Program-made: the position numbers and the translations under genes
Source of the DNA: Sutcliffiella cohnii
GTDB lineage: Bacteria > Bacillota > Bacilli > Bacillales > Bacillaceae_I
DNA: 64,000 nucleotides
Assembly (NCBI RefSeq): GCF_002250055.1
Contig: NZ_CP018866.1
Span: 2,720,501-2,784,500 of the forward strand
Direction: 5' to 3'
Notes under the pieces: model-generated
What the model was told of the DNA's origin: nothing
Seen by the model: the letters and a program-made list of their open reading frames with translations, nothing else
The model's database searches: none
Shown here: one piece after another, positions 19,365 to 29,877 of the stretch
How the letters are laid out: each line of letters begins with the position of its first letter
Position numbering within the stretch: the first letter of the stretch is position 1

Positions 19365-20870
19365 TCACCCTCTTTTCTCTTTTTGAAATAGTTGATTGGC
19401 TATTTGTAAAGTTTCTAATAAGGCTCTAGCTTTGTTATTCGTTTCTTTCCACTCTAACTCCGGTATAGAATCAGCGACAATCCCCGCACCAGCTTGTATT
19501 TGGAAAGTATCTTTTTTCTTTTCGATTGTCCGAATAGTTATGCAAGAATCAATATTGCCGTCAAAACCGATGTAACATATTGCCCCTGCATACGTATTTC
19601 TTTCCACAGGCTCTAGTTCTTGAATTATTTGCATCGCTCTTACCTTAGGAGCGCCAGAGACAGTCCCCGCCGGAAAAGTAGCCAACAACGCATCTAAAGG
19701 GGATTTAGTTTTTTCTAGCTCTCCTTTAACGATTGAAATAATGTGCATAACTTTCGAGAAGTAAACAAGTTTTTTAAATTCAGAAACATGAACACTCCCA
19801 AACTTTGCAACCTTTCCAATATCATTTCTAGCTAGGTCTACTAACATGACATGTTCTGCTTGCTCTTTTTTGTCGGAAAGCAGTTCACTACCCATTCGTT
19901 CATCATCTTCTTTTGTCTTTCCTCTTCTACGTGTGCCAGCAATCGGATGTATTTCTAAAATTCTATCCTTTACTTCTACTAGTCTTTCTGGAGAGCTGCC
20001 AATTAACTCTCGATCCGATAATTTAATATAAAACAGATATGGTGAAGGATTAACATTTCGTAATACTCGATAAACATCAAAACCGTCTATATCAAGTTCA
20101 ACTGAAAATTTTTGAGCTAAAACACATTGAAAAATATCTCCTTGACGGATATAGTTTTTTACTATTTCTACATGCTGTATAAATTTTTCTTTTGTATAAG
20201 AAGATTTAAACTGAATGGGGAAATGCTCATTCGATTCTTCACTTACAAACATTTCATCTTCATTTCTTTTATTCAACTGGGTGGCACACCGGTTAATTTC
20301 TGCTTTTCCTCTCTGATACATTTTTTCCTTTTCTAGTTTTGTTTCCAATCCTTTTAAACGAATGTAATGAATGATCGTAACCATATTTGTTTTATGGTCT
20401 AATACTATAACTGTTTCACAAAATTGGAGGTTAACTAAGTTTTCATTTTGACACTTTGGATGGGGTGATACTTTTTCTAATGTTGTTATATAGTCATATG
20501 AAATATAGCCTACTGCTCCCCCTAAAAACGGGATTTCCATCGATAGCGGAGCAACCTTTAACATATTTAGAGAACATTGAAATGCCTCTTGAATCGTCTT
20601 GCAATCATGCAAAATGCTATTTTCTTTCCCAATTATTTGAAGAGACTCTCTCCCTTCAATCGATAAAAATGGATGTAGCCCGATAAAAGAATATCTATTC
20701 CACGTTGAGGAATCGTCTTTACTTTCTAACAGAAAAGTAGCTTCCTCTTGGAACAGCTGAAATGCCTTTATAGGTGTTACAGTATCCAGAAAAAAAGACT
20801 GATAAATCGGAATGGTATCATATTTAAATGATGCTGATAAAAAAGAAGTGAAATCATTGTAGCTACTCAT
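19365..20870 (-). CDS. trpE: Anthranilate synthase component I
   Basis: Chorismate to anthranilate with ammonia supplied by a glutamine amidotransferase subunit, which is not encoded in this window (in B. subtilis it is the shared pabA product). The 501 residues include an N-terminal tryptophan feedback site (FLLESKDDSSTWNRYSFIG, near 46-64) and the C-terminal catalytic core with HPIAGTRRRGKT, LVDLARNDIGKVAKFGSV and FPAGTVSGAPKVRAM. The ATG at 20870 has GGAGG 8 nt upstream, but that site is sequestered in a hairpin (20879-20898). First gene of trpEDCFBA. Confidence 0.96.
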   Translation of the reverse strand: MSSYNDFTSFLSASFKYDTIPIYQSFFLDTVTPIKAFQLFQEEATFLLESKDDSSTWNRYSFIGLHPFLSIEGRESLQIIGKENSILHDCKTIQEAFQCSLNMLKVAPLSMEIPFLGGAVGYISYDYITTLEKVSPHPKCQNENLVNLQFCETVIVLDHKTNMVTIIHYIRLKGLETKLEKEKMYQRGKAEINRCATQLNKRNEDEMFVSEESNEHFPIQFKSSYTKEKFIQHVEIVKNYIRQGDIFQCVLAQKFSVELDIDGFDVYRVLRNVNPSPYLFYIKLSDRELIGSSPERLVEVKDRILEIHPIAGTRRRGKTKEDDERMGSELLSDKKEQAEHVMLVDLARNDIGKVAKFGSVHVSEFKKLVYFSKVMHIISIVKGELEKTKSPLDALLATFPAGTVSGAPKVRAMQIIQELEPVERNTYAGAICYIGFDGNIDSCITIRTIEKKKDTFQIQAGAGIVADSIPELEWKETNNKARALLETLQIANQLFQKEKRG

Positions 20871-20878
20871 TTTTTTTC

Positions 20879-20898
20879 CTCCATTTTTTGAAATGGAG
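20879..20898 (-). promoter_or_regulatory. Hairpin over the trpE ribosome binding site
   Basis: CTCCATTT (mRNA 5' arm, 20898-20891) pairs perfectly with AAATGGAG (20886-20879), and the latter contains the trpE Shine-Dalgarno sequence. This matches the position of the TRAP-controlled hairpin that lowers trpE translation in B. subtilis; TRAP control here is inferred. Confidence 0.7.
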
Positions 20899-20940
20899 AA
20901 TGAGTGATTATTAGAGGATTTTAAGAAGTATTTTCGATAA

Positions 20941-20971
20941 AAAGAAAACCCAAAGACAATAGTCTTTGGGT
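20941..20971 (-). terminator. trpL: trp attenuator terminator
   Basis: ACCCAAAGAC (20971-20962) pairs with GTCTTTGGGT (20957-20948), 10 bp around a 4-nt loop. On the minus strand it is followed by TTTCTTTTT. It lies between the TRAP triplets and trpE. An upstream segment near 21003-20990 (TTGAGGTGT) can pair imperfectly with ACACTACCCAA at the terminator 5' arm, which suggests the competing antiterminator. Confidence 0.88.
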
Positions 20972-20988
20972 AGTGTTATAAATTTTAA

Positions 20989-21109
20989 CTACACCTCAAC
21001 TAATCTCAACTCATTCTCGGCTCAACTAAACTAAACTAAACTAAACTATGCTAAATCAGAAATATTCAATTACTCAACTACTCAACTATTCTAAACTTTC
21101 TCTCAACTA
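20989..21109 (-). promoter_or_regulatory. trpL: TRAP-binding (U/G)AG triplet array of the trp leader
   Basis: On the minus strand a 3' block (21053-20989) holds 13 UAG or GAG triplets: the first eight at exact 5-nt steps, then 5- or 6-nt steps. A 5' block (21109-21073) holds seven more, partly at the same period. B. subtilis trp leader RNA has 11 such triplets for the 11-mer TRAP. Here 20 are visible, with the first only a few nt from the predicted transcription start. The matching regulator gene, mtrB, is in this window and keeps its RNA-binding residues. Confidence 0.88.
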
Positions 21110-21121
21110 ATCTTGTTAAAC

Positions 21122-21150
21122 ACTATATAATATTCCATTAAAAGAGTCAA
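21122..21150 (-). promoter_or_regulatory. Sigma-A promoter of trpEDCFBA
   Basis: TTGACT (21150-21145) and TATAGT (21127-21122) on the minus strand with exactly 17 bp between them, each one base from consensus. The -35 lies only a few bp beyond the aroH stop codon, so the trp genes have their own promoter inside the supraoperon. The start would be near 21115, giving a leader of about 245 nt. Confidence 0.8.
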
Positions 21151-21154
21151 TCCA

Positions 21155-21523
21155 TTAATTTTCTTTCACTAGATCTGGACGTAGCTTTTTTGCTTCGTAC
21201 AAATAAATATGATTAATTTCTTTTTGTGCCGTTTTTGTGTTTACGGTCATCATAACTCGTATACAAAAAGGTAATGAACCAGGCACCGGCACTTCTCGTG
21301 TACACATTACCGGCACATATTCCCATCCATTTAACAATCGTAATGCTTTGGCGGGAAATGCTGCTGTAATTTCGTCTGTAACAGAAATGATAACTTGTGC
21401 AACGTGTTCACTTTTTATCTCATTTTGTTGAATCATTTTTTCAACTAACTGTAACGTTTTCTCCACTATTTCATTTTCGGTATTGCTATTAATTGTCGTG
21501 GCTCCTCTTATTCCCCTAATCAA
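21155..21523 (-). CDS. aroH: Chorismate mutase AroH
   Basis: Monofunctional AroH-type chorismate mutase making prephenate; a trimeric alpha/beta fold of 122 residues. The N-terminus MIRGIRGATT carries the active-site arginine, FPAKALRLLNGWEYVPVM is the conserved middle, and CIRVMMTVNT and the LRPDL tail complete the site. The frame can open at an ATG at 21556, but the family start and GGAGGG 9 nt upstream point to TTG at 21523. Third gene of the aroC-aroB-aroH unit. Confidence 0.92.
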   Translation of the reverse strand: MIRGIRGATTINSNTENEIVEKTLQLVEKMIQQNEIKSEHVAQVIISVTDEITAAFPAKALRLLNGWEYVPVMCTREVPVPGSLPFCIRVMMTVNTKTAQKEINHIYLYEAKKLRPDLVKEN

Positions 21524-21567
21524 GAATATTTTCCCTCCTTTTTTGGGAGGCAGCATATGTGTATTAT

Positions 21568-22656
21568 TTATTCTGGTAGAAAGTATACTAATGTTTCACG
21601 AATTATTTCATCCGAAACTGGTTGAACATATACTTCTCCAAACTTTTTTATTAATACCATATGTATATGCCCGTTTTGTGATTTTTTATCTTTTTTCATC
21701 GATTTCAAAATTTGTTCGATTGATATATTAGTTGGAATTTTACTTGGGTAATTAAATCGGCTAATGACGTCAGAAAGTTGACTAAAATTTGCGAAGCCAT
21801 TTATTCTTTCACTAATTTTCGCAGCCACTAGCATCCCGAATGCAACAGCATCTCCATGCGTCATTTTTCCATACCCGCAATTTTTTTCTATCGCATGACC
21901 AACTGTATGTCCAAAGTTTAATATTGCTCTAATTCCATTTTCTTTTTCATCATTTGAAACGATGCTTGCCTTTATACTAATTCCTTTTTCAATGCACTTA
22001 ACTAAATTAGATCCTTCCATTTGTGATAGCTCTGTAATATTTGATTCTATCCAATTATAAAAATCACTATCACGGATAACACTATGCTTTAAAACTTCCG
22101 CAAAACCAGATCTAATTTCACTCTCTGGAAGACTTTTTAAAAAGTCAGTATCATAAATAACCGCTTCTGGTTGATAGAAGGCTCCTATCATATTTTTACC
22201 AAGCGGATGGTTTATAGCTACTTTTCCGCCCACAGCACTATCATGAGCTAAAAGTGTTGTTGGCATTTGAATAAAGCGAATTCCCCTCATAAACGTGGCC
22301 GCTACGAAGCCTGCAATATCACCAACCACTCCCCCACCTAAAGCAATGATTAGAGAATTTCGATCAAGCCCCATCTCTAGTGCGTAAGTTTGAAGTTCAT
22401 AAAAATGTTCAAAGCTTTTTGCGTTTTCTCCGTTTGGCAAAATATATTGAATTGGATTATATTCCTGTACTAAGTTACTAACCTTTTCTAAATACAGTGG
22501 GGCAACATTGGAATCTGTAACGATCAGTATTTTACTAACATTTTTATGAAAGGAATGCAGTACTTCTTTTATTCGTAATGACGCGTTTTCTTCTACGTAT
22601 ATTGAATATGTTTTCGTTTCCGTTTGAACCTTCATTACTTTAGAATTGTTGGGCAT
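21568..22656 (-). CDS. aroB: 3-dehydroquinate synthase
   Basis: NAD- and zinc-dependent second enzyme of the shikimate pathway, 362 residues. NAD-binding [24 protein letters not shown] segment lies near 104-122, with zinc ligands in [13 protein letters not shown] and [10 protein letters not shown]. The ATG at 22656 lies within the aroC 3' end (17-bp overlap), with AGGTTAAGGG upstream. An ATG seven codons in is an alternative. Confidence 0.95.
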   Translation of the reverse strand: MPNNSKVMKVQTETKTYSIYVEENASLRIKEVLHSFHKNVSKILIVTDSNVAPLYLEKVSNLVQEYNPIQYILPNGENAKSFEHFYELQTYALEMGLDRNSLIIALGGGVVGDIAGFVAATFMRGIRFIQMPTTLLAHDSAVGGKVAINHPLGKNMIGAFYQPEAVIYDTDFLKSLPESEIRSGFAEVLKHSVIRDSDFYNWIESNITELSQMEGSNLVKCIEKGISIKASIVSNDEKENGIRAILNFGHTVGHAIEKNCGYGKMTHGDAVAFGMLVAAKISERINGFANFSQLSDVISRFNYPSKIPTNISIEQILKSMKKDKKSQNGHIHMVLIKKFGEVYVQPVSDEIIRETLVYFLPE

Positions 22657-23812
22657 GTTCCCTTAACCTCTGTATATTTTCTTTTAGCAACTCCATAGAA
22701 TCGCCACTTAATTGCTCCATTAAAGCAGTTGCTATCTCCCAAGCTACTACTGCTTCAGCTACCACACTTGCTGCTGGCACAGCACAACTATCAGAGCGTT
22801 CTATACTTGCTTCAAACACTTCTTTTGTATCAATATCCACACTTTTTAATGGTTTATATAAAGTTGGGATTGGTTTCATTACACCACGGACTACAATTGG
22901 CATTCCTGTTGTCATTCCACCTTCAAAACCACCAAGATTATTAGTTAATCGATAGTAGCCACGGTTTTCGGACCAGGCAATTTCATCATGGACCTCACTT
23001 CCAGGGCGGCTTGCAGCTTGAAAACCTATACCAAATTCAACCCCCTTGAAAGCATTAATACTCATGATGGATGATGCTATTTTCGCATCTAATTTACGAT
23101 CATAATGAACGTAGCTACCGATACCTGGTGGGACACCGTCAACTATTACTTCTACGACACCACCAATTGAATCGCCATTTTTTTTCGTTGTATCTATTAA
23201 ATCCATCATCTGTTGTTCTACCTTCGAATCATAACAACGGACTGGTGAAGCTTCTGTTACTTCTTGCAAATGTTCCAATGAATTAATCTCATTTACTTCC
23301 GCTTTAATACCACCTATTTCAACAACATGGCCAGCAACCTTAATACCTAATTCTTTTAATAATTCTTTTGCAACTGCCCCTGCAGCTACTCGTACGGTAG
23401 TTTCTCTCGCAGAGGATCTTTCTAACACGTTTCTCATATCTCGATGACCGTATTTTATAGCACCGTTCAAGTCAGCATGACCTGGACGTGGTCTAGTAAT
23501 TTTGCGTTTCACTTCGTCTTGCTCTTCTTTAGAAATTGGTTCAATGCCCATAATCCCTGTCCAATGTTTCCAATCGTTATTTTCTACTGTCAGAGTAATA
23601 GGTGAGCCGAGTGTGTAACCGTGTCGTACACCACTTAAAATATTCACTTCATCTTTTTCAATTTGCATTCTTCGGCCTCGACCATGACCTTTTTGGCGTC
23701 TTGCTAATTCTACGTTTACTTGTTCTGCTGTTAATGCTAAACCAGAAGGTACCCCTTCTAATATCGTTGTTAGTTGTGGACCATGTGATTCCCCAGCTGT
23801 TAAATATCTCAT
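22640..23812 (-). CDS. aroC: Chorismate synthase
   Basis: FMN-dependent final step of the common aromatic pathway (called aroF in B. subtilis). The 390 residues begin [14 protein letters not shown]; the signatures [28 protein letters not shown] and [19 protein letters not shown] are all present. The ATG at 23812 follows AAAGAGGAGGATC. It heads the supraoperon aroC-aroB-aroH-trpEDCFBA-hisC-tyrA-aroA. Confidence 0.97.
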   Translation of the reverse strand: MRYLTAGESHGPQLTTILEGVPSGLALTAEQVNVELARRQKGHGRGRRMQIEKDEVNILSGVRHGYTLGSPITLTVENNDWKHWTGIMGIEPISKEEQDEVKRKITRPRPGHADLNGAIKYGHRDMRNVLERSSARETTVRVAAGAVAKELLKELGIKVAGHVVEIGGIKAEVNEINSLEHLQEVTEASPVRCYDSKVEQQMMDLIDTTKKNGDSIGGVVEVIVDGVPPGIGSYVHYDRKLDAKIASSIMSINAFKGVEFGIGFQAASRPGSEVHDEIAWSENRGYYRLTNNLGGFEGGMTTGMPIVVRGVMKPIPTLYKPLKSVDIDTKEVFEASIERSDSCAVPAASVVAEAVVAWEIATALMEQLSGDSMELLKENIQRLREHAQQF

Positions 23813-23969
23813 TAATCGATCCTCCTCTTTAACTCTTTAAAGCGTTTATGTATTGATGATTGTACTTTAACTATATCACATACATCGTTAAACAATCTAC
23901 ATTGTATTTTCATATAATATTTTAAATTTTCGATTCTTTTACATTTTTTGTGTTCTTTATTATTATTTG

Positions 23970-24866
<897 letters not shown>

Positions 24867-24884
24867 ATAAAAACGTTTACAAAA

Positions 24885-25331
24885 TTAATAAACCCAATTG
24901 TTAATATCTTTTGAATATGCTACTAATTCTTCTTCTTTAAAGAACAAGCCGATTTCACGCTCAGCACTTTCAGGTGAATCAGAACCGTGAATGATATTCT
25001 TTCCTACAATTACACCGAAGTCTCCGCGAATTGTTCCAGGTTGAGCATCCTTTGGATTTGTAGCACCCATCATTTGACGAGCAGTAGCAATTACATTTTC
25101 CCCTTCCCATACCATAGCGAATACTGGGCCAGATGTAATAAAATCTACTAATTCTCCGAAAAATGGACGTTCCTTATGTTCCCCATAATGTTGCTCTGCT
25201 AATTCAGTAGAAATTTGCATTAATTTAGCACCTGCTAAATGAAAGCCTTTTTTTTCAAAGCGTGTAACGATTTCCCCGATTAAATTACGTTGTACTCCGT
25301 CTGGTTTTACCATTAGAAATGTTTTTTCCAT
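24885..25331 (-). CDS. ndk: Nucleoside diphosphate kinase
   Basis: Balances (d)NTP pools by phosphate transfer through an active-site histidine. All 148 residues fit the family: N-terminal [16 protein letters not shown], KPFFxxL-like [12 protein letters not shown], and [16 protein letters not shown] near 111-126 with the phosphorylated histidine. The ATG at 25331 follows GGTGGAGATTT. Confidence 0.97.
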   Translation of the reverse strand: MEKTFLMVKPDGVQRNLIGEIVTRFEKKGFHLAGAKLMQISTELAEQHYGEHKERPFFGELVDFITSGPVFAMVWEGENVIATARQMMGATNPKDAQPGTIRGDFGVIVGKNIIHGSDSPESAEREIGLFFKEEELVAYSKDINNWVY

Positions 25332-25441
25332 AATAAAATCTCCACCCCATAAGTTGTTATGTATAACTAGAAGTTTTTCCTAGCCATGAAAAATATAACA
25401 TGCTTTTCCTTGTTTCGCAACTTAAAAAGTGGAGAATTATC

Positions 25442-26404
25442 TTAATATTTACGCTTTCCAATAAATTTCGCGATATTATTTAACGTACGTTTTGCTACAT
25501 TATTTGGTAGTTTTTCAAGCTCCTTAAAAGCTTTATTTAAATAATGATCACTTAATGCAATAGAGCGATCAATACTTTCGGATTGTTTAATATATTGAAT
25601 AAGTTCTTGAAGTTCATCCCTATGAGTATTTTCATTTACGTTCAATACTTTATCTTTGAAATTAGTATCTTTCATTGCATAGAGAACAGGTAACGTAATG
25701 TTTCCTTGCAACAAATCGCTTCCTGCAGGCTTTCCTAATTGCTCTTCCGTCGCTGTAAAGTCTAAAATATCATCCGTAATTTGAAAAGACATCCCTACAT
25801 AGTAACCAAATAAATATAAGCTATGACTTACTTCCTTTGATGCTCCGGAAGCAATGGAACCTAATTGGCAACTTGCAGCTATTAAAATCGCAGTTTTACG
25901 TTTAATTCTTCGCAAATACGTCCGTAAATCTTGGTCAAAGTCAAATTTATCTTTAATTTGTTCGATTTCACCCTTAGTTAACTCAACTAGGGTGTTTGAT
26001 AGGATTCGATGTGCATCAGGATGCTCAATTTTAGTCATCAGCTCTATCGCACGAGCAAAAATATAATCACCCGTATACATAGCAATTTTATTGTCCCACT
26101 TTGCCTTTATAGTAGGTTTTCCCCTTCTAAGCTCAGCGTCATCAATAACATCATCATGCACGAGTGAAGCCATATGAATTAGTTCTAAAGCTACCGCAAC
26201 ATGTTTAATCTTATTTACGTTATAGTCACCAAATTTTGCAGCTAATAATACAAAAATAGGACGTATGCGCTTTCCACCCGCTTGCAGCAAGTGGAGAGAA
26301 GCTTCTTGTAACAGTTGCTTATCGGATTGAATAGCTTGTTCTAATTCTTTTTCTATTAGTTGTAGGTCCGTATTCAAAAAAGAATACATTAAATTTAATT
26401 TCAT
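25442..26404 (-). CDS. hepT: Heptaprenyl diphosphate synthase component II
   Basis: Catalytic subunit of the two-part enzyme making the C35 chain of menaquinone-7. Of 320 residues, the first aspartate-rich motif is in LVHDDVIDDAELRRGKP (near 80-96), and the second in QITDDILDF near 206. GGKRIRP near 43-49 is the isoprenyl-PP site. The ATG at 26404 has AAAGGTGA at good spacing; the GTG three codons upstream does not. It forms an operon with menG (15 bp upstream) and hepS, its partner subunit. Confidence 0.95.
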   Translation of the reverse strand: MKLNLMYSFLNTDLQLIEKELEQAIQSDKQLLQEASLHLLQAGGKRIRPIFVLLAAKFGDYNVNKIKHVAVALELIHMASLVHDDVIDDAELRRGKPTIKAKWDNKIAMYTGDYIFARAIELMTKIEHPDAHRILSNTLVELTKGEIEQIKDKFDFDQDLRTYLRRIKRKTAILIAASCQLGSIASGASKEVSHSLYLFGYYVGMSFQITDDILDFTATEEQLGKPAGSDLLQGNITLPVLYAMKDTNFKDKVLNVNENTHRDELQELIQYIKQSESIDRSIALSDHYLNKAFKELEKLPNNVAKRTLNNIAKFIGKRKY

Positions 26405-26419
26405 ATAGGTCACCTTTAA

Positions 26420-27133
26420 CTACTTAGTCGGTTTAAAACCTAAGTGCATTGCTGCTACCCCACCGGTATAGGCCTTCACTTGGACATTTTCAAACCCTGC
26501 TTTTTCAAACATCTCTTTAAGTTCTTTCATACCGGGAAAGTCTTTTGCAGATTCATGAAGCCATGCGTACTCTTCATAGCTTTTAGCAAATATCTTCCCT
26601 AACGCTGGCATTATATATTGGAAGTATAAAAAGTACATTTGTCTAAATCCGATCAAAGTTGGTTGTGATGTTTCCAAACAAACTACTTTACCACCAGGCT
26701 TAACAACACGATACATTTCTTTTAATACTTTAAAATAATCCGGTACATTACGTAATCCGAAGCCTATCGTTACATAATCAAATGTATTATCTTCGTACGG
26801 TAATTCCATTGCATTACCGTGTACTAATTCTATATTTTTCTTACCTAACGCTTTTACTTTTTCTTCGCCGATAGATAACATATTTTTACTGAAATCTAAT
26901 CCACTAACTTTCCCAGAATCTCCAACAGCTTCTGATAATGCAATTGTCCAATCAGCAGTACCACAACAGACGTCTAACGCACTAGCTCCTATTTGGACAT
27001 TCATTCGTTTCATAGTATCTTTACGCCATGCCGTATGACGTTTAAAACTAATAACCGAATTCATCTTATCATAGTTTCCATAAATTTTTTCAAAAACTTT
27101 ATGGACTCTCTCTTCTTTGGATGGATGTTGCAT
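26420..27133 (-). CDS. menG: Demethylmenaquinone methyltransferase
   Basis: SAM-dependent last step of menaquinone synthesis (MenG/UbiE family), 237 residues. SAM motif I reads [15 protein letters not shown] near 48-62, followed by GLDFSKNML, the UbiE signature [17 protein letters not shown] at about 20-36, and FGLRNVPD. Lies between hepT and hepS, as in B. subtilis, so side chain and methylation enzymes are made together. Confidence 0.96.
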   Translation of the reverse strand: MQHPSKEERVHKVFEKIYGNYDKMNSVISFKRHTAWRKDTMKRMNVQIGASALDVCCGTADWTIALSEAVGDSGKVSGLDFSKNMLSIGEEKVKALGKKNIELVHGNAMELPYEDNTFDYVTIGFGLRNVPDYFKVLKEMYRVVKPGGKVVCLETSQPTLIGFRQMYFLYFQYIMPALGKIFAKSYEEYAWLHESAKDFPGMKELKEMFEKAGFENVQVKAYTGGVAAMHLGFKPTK

Positions 27134-27139
27134 AATATC

Positions 27140-27934
27140 TTACCCTTCTTCCGCGTACAAATTTGTTGAAAATGGTAGTTCGTTTACAAAACTAGCTAGT
27201 CTCTCTTTTAAAAAGTTTGTATGTGGAATTCCTGCTAGTACAGAATGAATCATTTTCCAAAGTTTCGCTATGTATTCATCAAATATATTAATTATCTCTT
27301 CTTTATAAGATTTATCTAATTCAATTAGCTTTTTTATATTGTCTACAAGTAAAGATGGCTTTTTTTGTATGAATAACTCTCGCTCATTAACAAGCCGTTT
27401 TAAAAGTAATATATTCCCACTTAAATCTGACCAAATGGCTTCATCAACATAATCGGATACTCCTTGAATTAGCGAAGATTCAATATTTCGAATGCAATCC
27501 AGTAGATCATCCATTTTAGAAATTCCATTTTGATATAAAGTAATTTTATATTCATTAATTTCTTTAATCGAATGGGCGAGCGTTCTAATCATAGGGATAT
27601 CCTCAGCATTAGCTAAAAGCTGAAAGTATAATCCACTGAAGAAGTCACCAGCCAATACCGTTAATTGCTGTGCTTTAAATTGTTTTTCATCCATATCATT
27701 ATGTGAATGTACTTCTTCATGAGTGTCTAAAGCAATTTGAGCTAGCATTGTAGATAGGATATATTGCTCTTTCTTTTCTTTCGTTAGCGATAACGGTTCA
27801 AGTAATGAATGTAGTATCAGTATTTTATCCTCATCTATGATTGGGTAAGGAATATGGTGAAATAAATAATTATGTTGTATTTTTTCTTGAATTTTCTCTT
27901 TTAAATTTGAAATATGTATTTGAACGTCTTCCAC
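27140..27934 (-). CDS. hepS: Heptaprenyl diphosphate synthase component I
   Basis: Small regulatory subunit of heptaprenyl diphosphate synthase. 264 largely helical residues; fast-evolving, so the call rests on weak family similarity (NYLFHHIPYPIIDEDKILIL, AQQLTVLAGDFFSGLYF) and on the hepS-menG-hepT order. The GTG at 27934 is preferred because AAAGGGTGG lies 5 nt upstream; a GTG at 27943 would overlap that site. Confidence 0.88.
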   Translation of the reverse strand: MEDVQIHISNLKEKIQEKIQHNYLFHHIPYPIIDEDKILILHSLLEPLSLTKEKKEQYILSTMLAQIALDTHEEVHSHNDMDEKQFKAQQLTVLAGDFFSGLYFQLLANAEDIPMIRTLAHSIKEINEYKITLYQNGISKMDDLLDCIRNIESSLIQGVSDYVDEAIWSDLSGNILLLKRLVNERELFIQKKPSLLVDNIKKLIELDKSYKEEIINIFDEYIAKLWKMIHSVLAGIPHTNFLKERLASFVNELPFSTNLYAEEG

Positions 27935-28253
27935 TAAAACCACCCTTTGTCACACGATCCCCTTAAAGGTTTATAGGGTATATAATCTGTTTAATAATGC
28001 AAATTGTAATAAGATTTTCTATGTAATAAAAACTTTAATAAATGCACAGAGATTATTATAGCATAAAAATATGGTTCATTGCTTTATTTTATCGTATCAT
28101 ATTTAGACATTAGTGAAAACTTAACGACTCAATAGTTTCTTGCATTAAGTTTAGTATTTAGATTCGGATAGAAGCTACTTTTGTAATAGTCTATCCCTTT
28201 TTATATTTTTAACACACTAGCGATTGCTTCTTAAGAATGTATTAAGCAATAAT
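27935..28253. other. Gene-free stretch between hepS and the folE-mtrB terminator
   Basis: About 320 bp of A/T-rich sequence. It must hold the hepS promoter (several A/T-rich -10-like hexamers near 27960-28000 but no clear pair). A weak inverted repeat ATTGCTT/AAGCAAT is at 28223-28250. No ORF with a ribosome binding site was found. Confidence 0.5.
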
Positions 28254-28278
28254 AGAAAAACTCGCCAAGAGGCGAGCA
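28254..28278 (-). terminator. Terminator of folE-mtrB
   Basis: CTCGCC (28261-28266) pairs with GGCGAG (28271-28276) around AAGA. On the minus strand it is followed by TTTTTCTATT. It lies about 100 bp after the mtrB stop. Confidence 0.8.
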
Positions 28279-28376
28279 AAAGGAAACAATGTGATAAGAC
28301 ATTTTATTCACAATCAAAAAGGTTTTTCTTTATAAGTAGATAAGCAAAAGAAAGCCCTTTCTATTATTACTGTTCT

Positions 28377-28598
28377 TTAGTCTGATTCGATTGTTCCATG
28401 AGCTGATTGAACACTAGCTTTTCCTCTAATTTTAATGGCTGAAGTGTGTTCTGTAAATTGAGCAATCATTACCTCGCCTTTATCTAATTTTTCAGAATGA
28501 TGAAATCTTGTATCTGAGCCACGTGTTAATCCAATTACATTCACACCATCTTCTAAAGCTTTAATTACTAGATAATCTGTATTTTGTGAATTACTCAT
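28377..28598 (-). CDS. mtrB: Tryptophan RNA-binding attenuation protein (TRAP)
   Basis: Forms a ring (11 subunits in B. subtilis) that binds tryptophan and wraps (U/G)AG repeats in trp leader RNA, causing termination. The 73 residues keep the RNA-contacting Lys37, Lys56 and Arg58 at the same positions as in B. subtilis, within [11 protein letters not shown] and TSAIKIRG. The C-terminus is slightly shorter. The ATG at 28598 follows GGGGAGAG. It is cotranscribed with folE, 15 bp away. Its target array is at 20989-21109 in this window. Confidence 0.97.
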   Translation of the reverse strand: MSNSQNTDYLVIKALEDGVNVIGLTRGSDTRFHHSEKLDKGEVMIAQFTEHTSAIKIRGKASVQSAHGTIESD

Positions 28599-28613
28599 TG
28601 TGTGCTCTCCCCT

Positions 28614-29180
28614 TTATTTTTTAATATAAGATAATATTTCAGCACGAGCAGCTGAATCGTTTTCTAATGTACCGCGTACAGCAGAAGTAACTGTTACTGC
28701 TCCAGGTTTTTTCACTCCACGCATCGTCATACACATATGCTCTGCTTCAACTACAACCATCACACCATGTGGCTCTAACGATTCCACAATAGAATCTGCG
28801 ATTGTAGCAGTAATTCTTTCTTGTAGTTGTGGTCGTTTCGCAACCGCCTCCACCGCTCTAGCAAGCTTGCTTAAACCAGTAACTTTTCCACCTTTAGGGA
28901 TATAGGCGACATGAGCTCGACCAAAAAACGGAACTAAATGATGCTCACACATTGAGAAGAAAGGAATATCTTTCACTAAAACTAGTTCTTCATGTGGTTC
29001 ACCAAATACAGTTTTAAAATGTTCTTTAGGATCTTCATTTAATCCTGAAAATACTTCTTCATACATTTTCGCAACACGTTTAGGCGTATCTAACAATCCC
29101 TCGCGATTTGGATCTTCACCAATAGCTTCTAATATTAATCGAACAGCTTGTTCAATTTGAGATTTATTCACTTGTCCCAT
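28614..29180 (-). CDS. folE: GTP cyclohydrolase I
   Basis: First step of tetrahydrofolate synthesis (mtrA in B. subtilis). The 188 residues include zinc- and substrate-binding [20 protein letters not shown] near 73-92, [12 protein letters not shown], and [11 protein letters not shown] with the second zinc cysteine near 142-152. The ATG at 29180 follows AGGAGGAC. Operon folE-mtrB as in B. subtilis. Confidence 0.97.
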   Translation of the reverse strand: MGQVNKSQIEQAVRLILEAIGEDPNREGLLDTPKRVAKMYEEVFSGLNEDPKEHFKTVFGEPHEELVLVKDIPFFSMCEHHLVPFFGRAHVAYIPKGGKVTGLSKLARAVEAVAKRPQLQERITATIADSIVESLEPHGVMVVVEAEHMCMTMRGVKKPGAVTVTSAVRGTLENDSAARAEILSYIKK

Positions 29181-29245
29181 ATGTATAATGTCCTCCTAAA
29201 AAAATGCTTCCTATCTTTCCGATTCTAGCATATTGTACAAAAAAA

Positions 29246-29280
29246 GCCAAAAAGAAAGAGGCACTCATTCGCGCCTCTTT
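29246..29280 (-). terminator. Terminator after hbs
   Basis: AAAGAGGC (29255-29262) pairs with GCCTCTTT (29273-29280), 10-nt loop. On the minus strand it is followed by CTTTTTGGC; the other direction also ends in T, so it may work both ways. Confidence 0.82.
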
Positions 29281-29307
29281 TTTTTATGATGACATATATG
29301 TAATCGA

Positions 29308-29580
29308 TTATTTCACTGCATCTTTAAGTGCTTTCCCAGGTTTGAATGCTGGTACTTTACTTGCAGCGATTTCGATTTCCTCACCAGTTTGTGGGTTACG
29401 TCCTTTACGAGCTGCACGCTCACGTACTTCAAAGTTACCAAAACCGATAAGTTGTACTTTGTCGCCATTTTTTAATGCTTCTTGAATTGTATCGAAAACA
29501 GCATCAACTGCTTTAGTAGCGTCTTTCTTAGAAATCTCACTAGCTTCAGCAACTGCATTAATTAAATCTGTCTTGTTCAT
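29308..29580 (-). CDS. hbs: HU-type DNA-binding protein
   Basis: Small basic nucleoid protein, 90 residues, nearly identical to Bacillus HU. N-terminal [14 protein letters not shown], the DNA-arm signature [21 protein letters not shown] near 46-66 and [13 protein letters not shown]. The ATG at 29580 follows GGGAGGAGGTGAATGGC; an upstream in-frame GTG sits on the ribosome binding site and is rejected. Confidence 0.97.
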   Translation of the reverse strand: MNKTDLINAVAEASEISKKDATKAVDAVFDTIQEALKNGDKVQLIGFGNFEVRERAARKGRNPQTGEEIEIAASKVPAFKPGKALKDAVK

Positions 29581-29686
29581 GCCATTCACCTCCTCCCAAA
29601 GGAAGTTTATTACTTTGATAGACCCTTTTAAAAAGACCTATTAAAATCATTGATTGTACTATCATTTCTTTACACTTATTAATTAT

Positions 29687-29715
29687 TTTATACATAACAA
29701 AGTATGATAAATCAA
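29687..29715 (-). promoter_or_regulatory. Candidate hbs promoter
   Basis: TTGATT (29715-29710) and TATAAA (29692-29687) on the minus strand with 17 bp spacing. The leader to the hbs ATG would be about 100 nt. The rest of the 530-bp gap between hbs and spoIVA (29581-30112) contains no ORF. Confidence 0.5.
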
Positions 29716-29856
29716 ACAATATGGCTATATTGGATAAATAATAAACCTTTTTTAAGTAAAGTCGTGTAAATAATAATATGTACAGGTATTATTCACCAAT
29801 TGATGAATTCTGTTAGTAGATTAACATAAGAAAATCGGTTAAGCAATACTGTTTTC

Positions 29857-29877
29857 ACGATTTTTGATAAAAATCGT
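29857..29877. repeat. Perfect 9-bp palindrome upstream of hbs
   Basis: ACGATTTTT (29857-29865) is inverted perfectly at 29869-29877 with GAT between. There is no T run on either side, so it looks like an operator rather than a terminator. No regulator is suggested by the sequence. Confidence 0.5.

Noticed and set aside
21000..21110. ACTAA-type tandem repeat, at first glance a satellite or CRISPR-like array
   Set aside because: On the minus strand the unit is (U/G)AG with 2-nt spacers between the trp promoter and the attenuator, which is a TRAP site; no spacers of CRISPR type.
20871..21154. T-box leader for the trp operon
   Set aside because: No T-box core sequence (UGGNACCGCG-like) or specifier loop; the triplet array explains the region.
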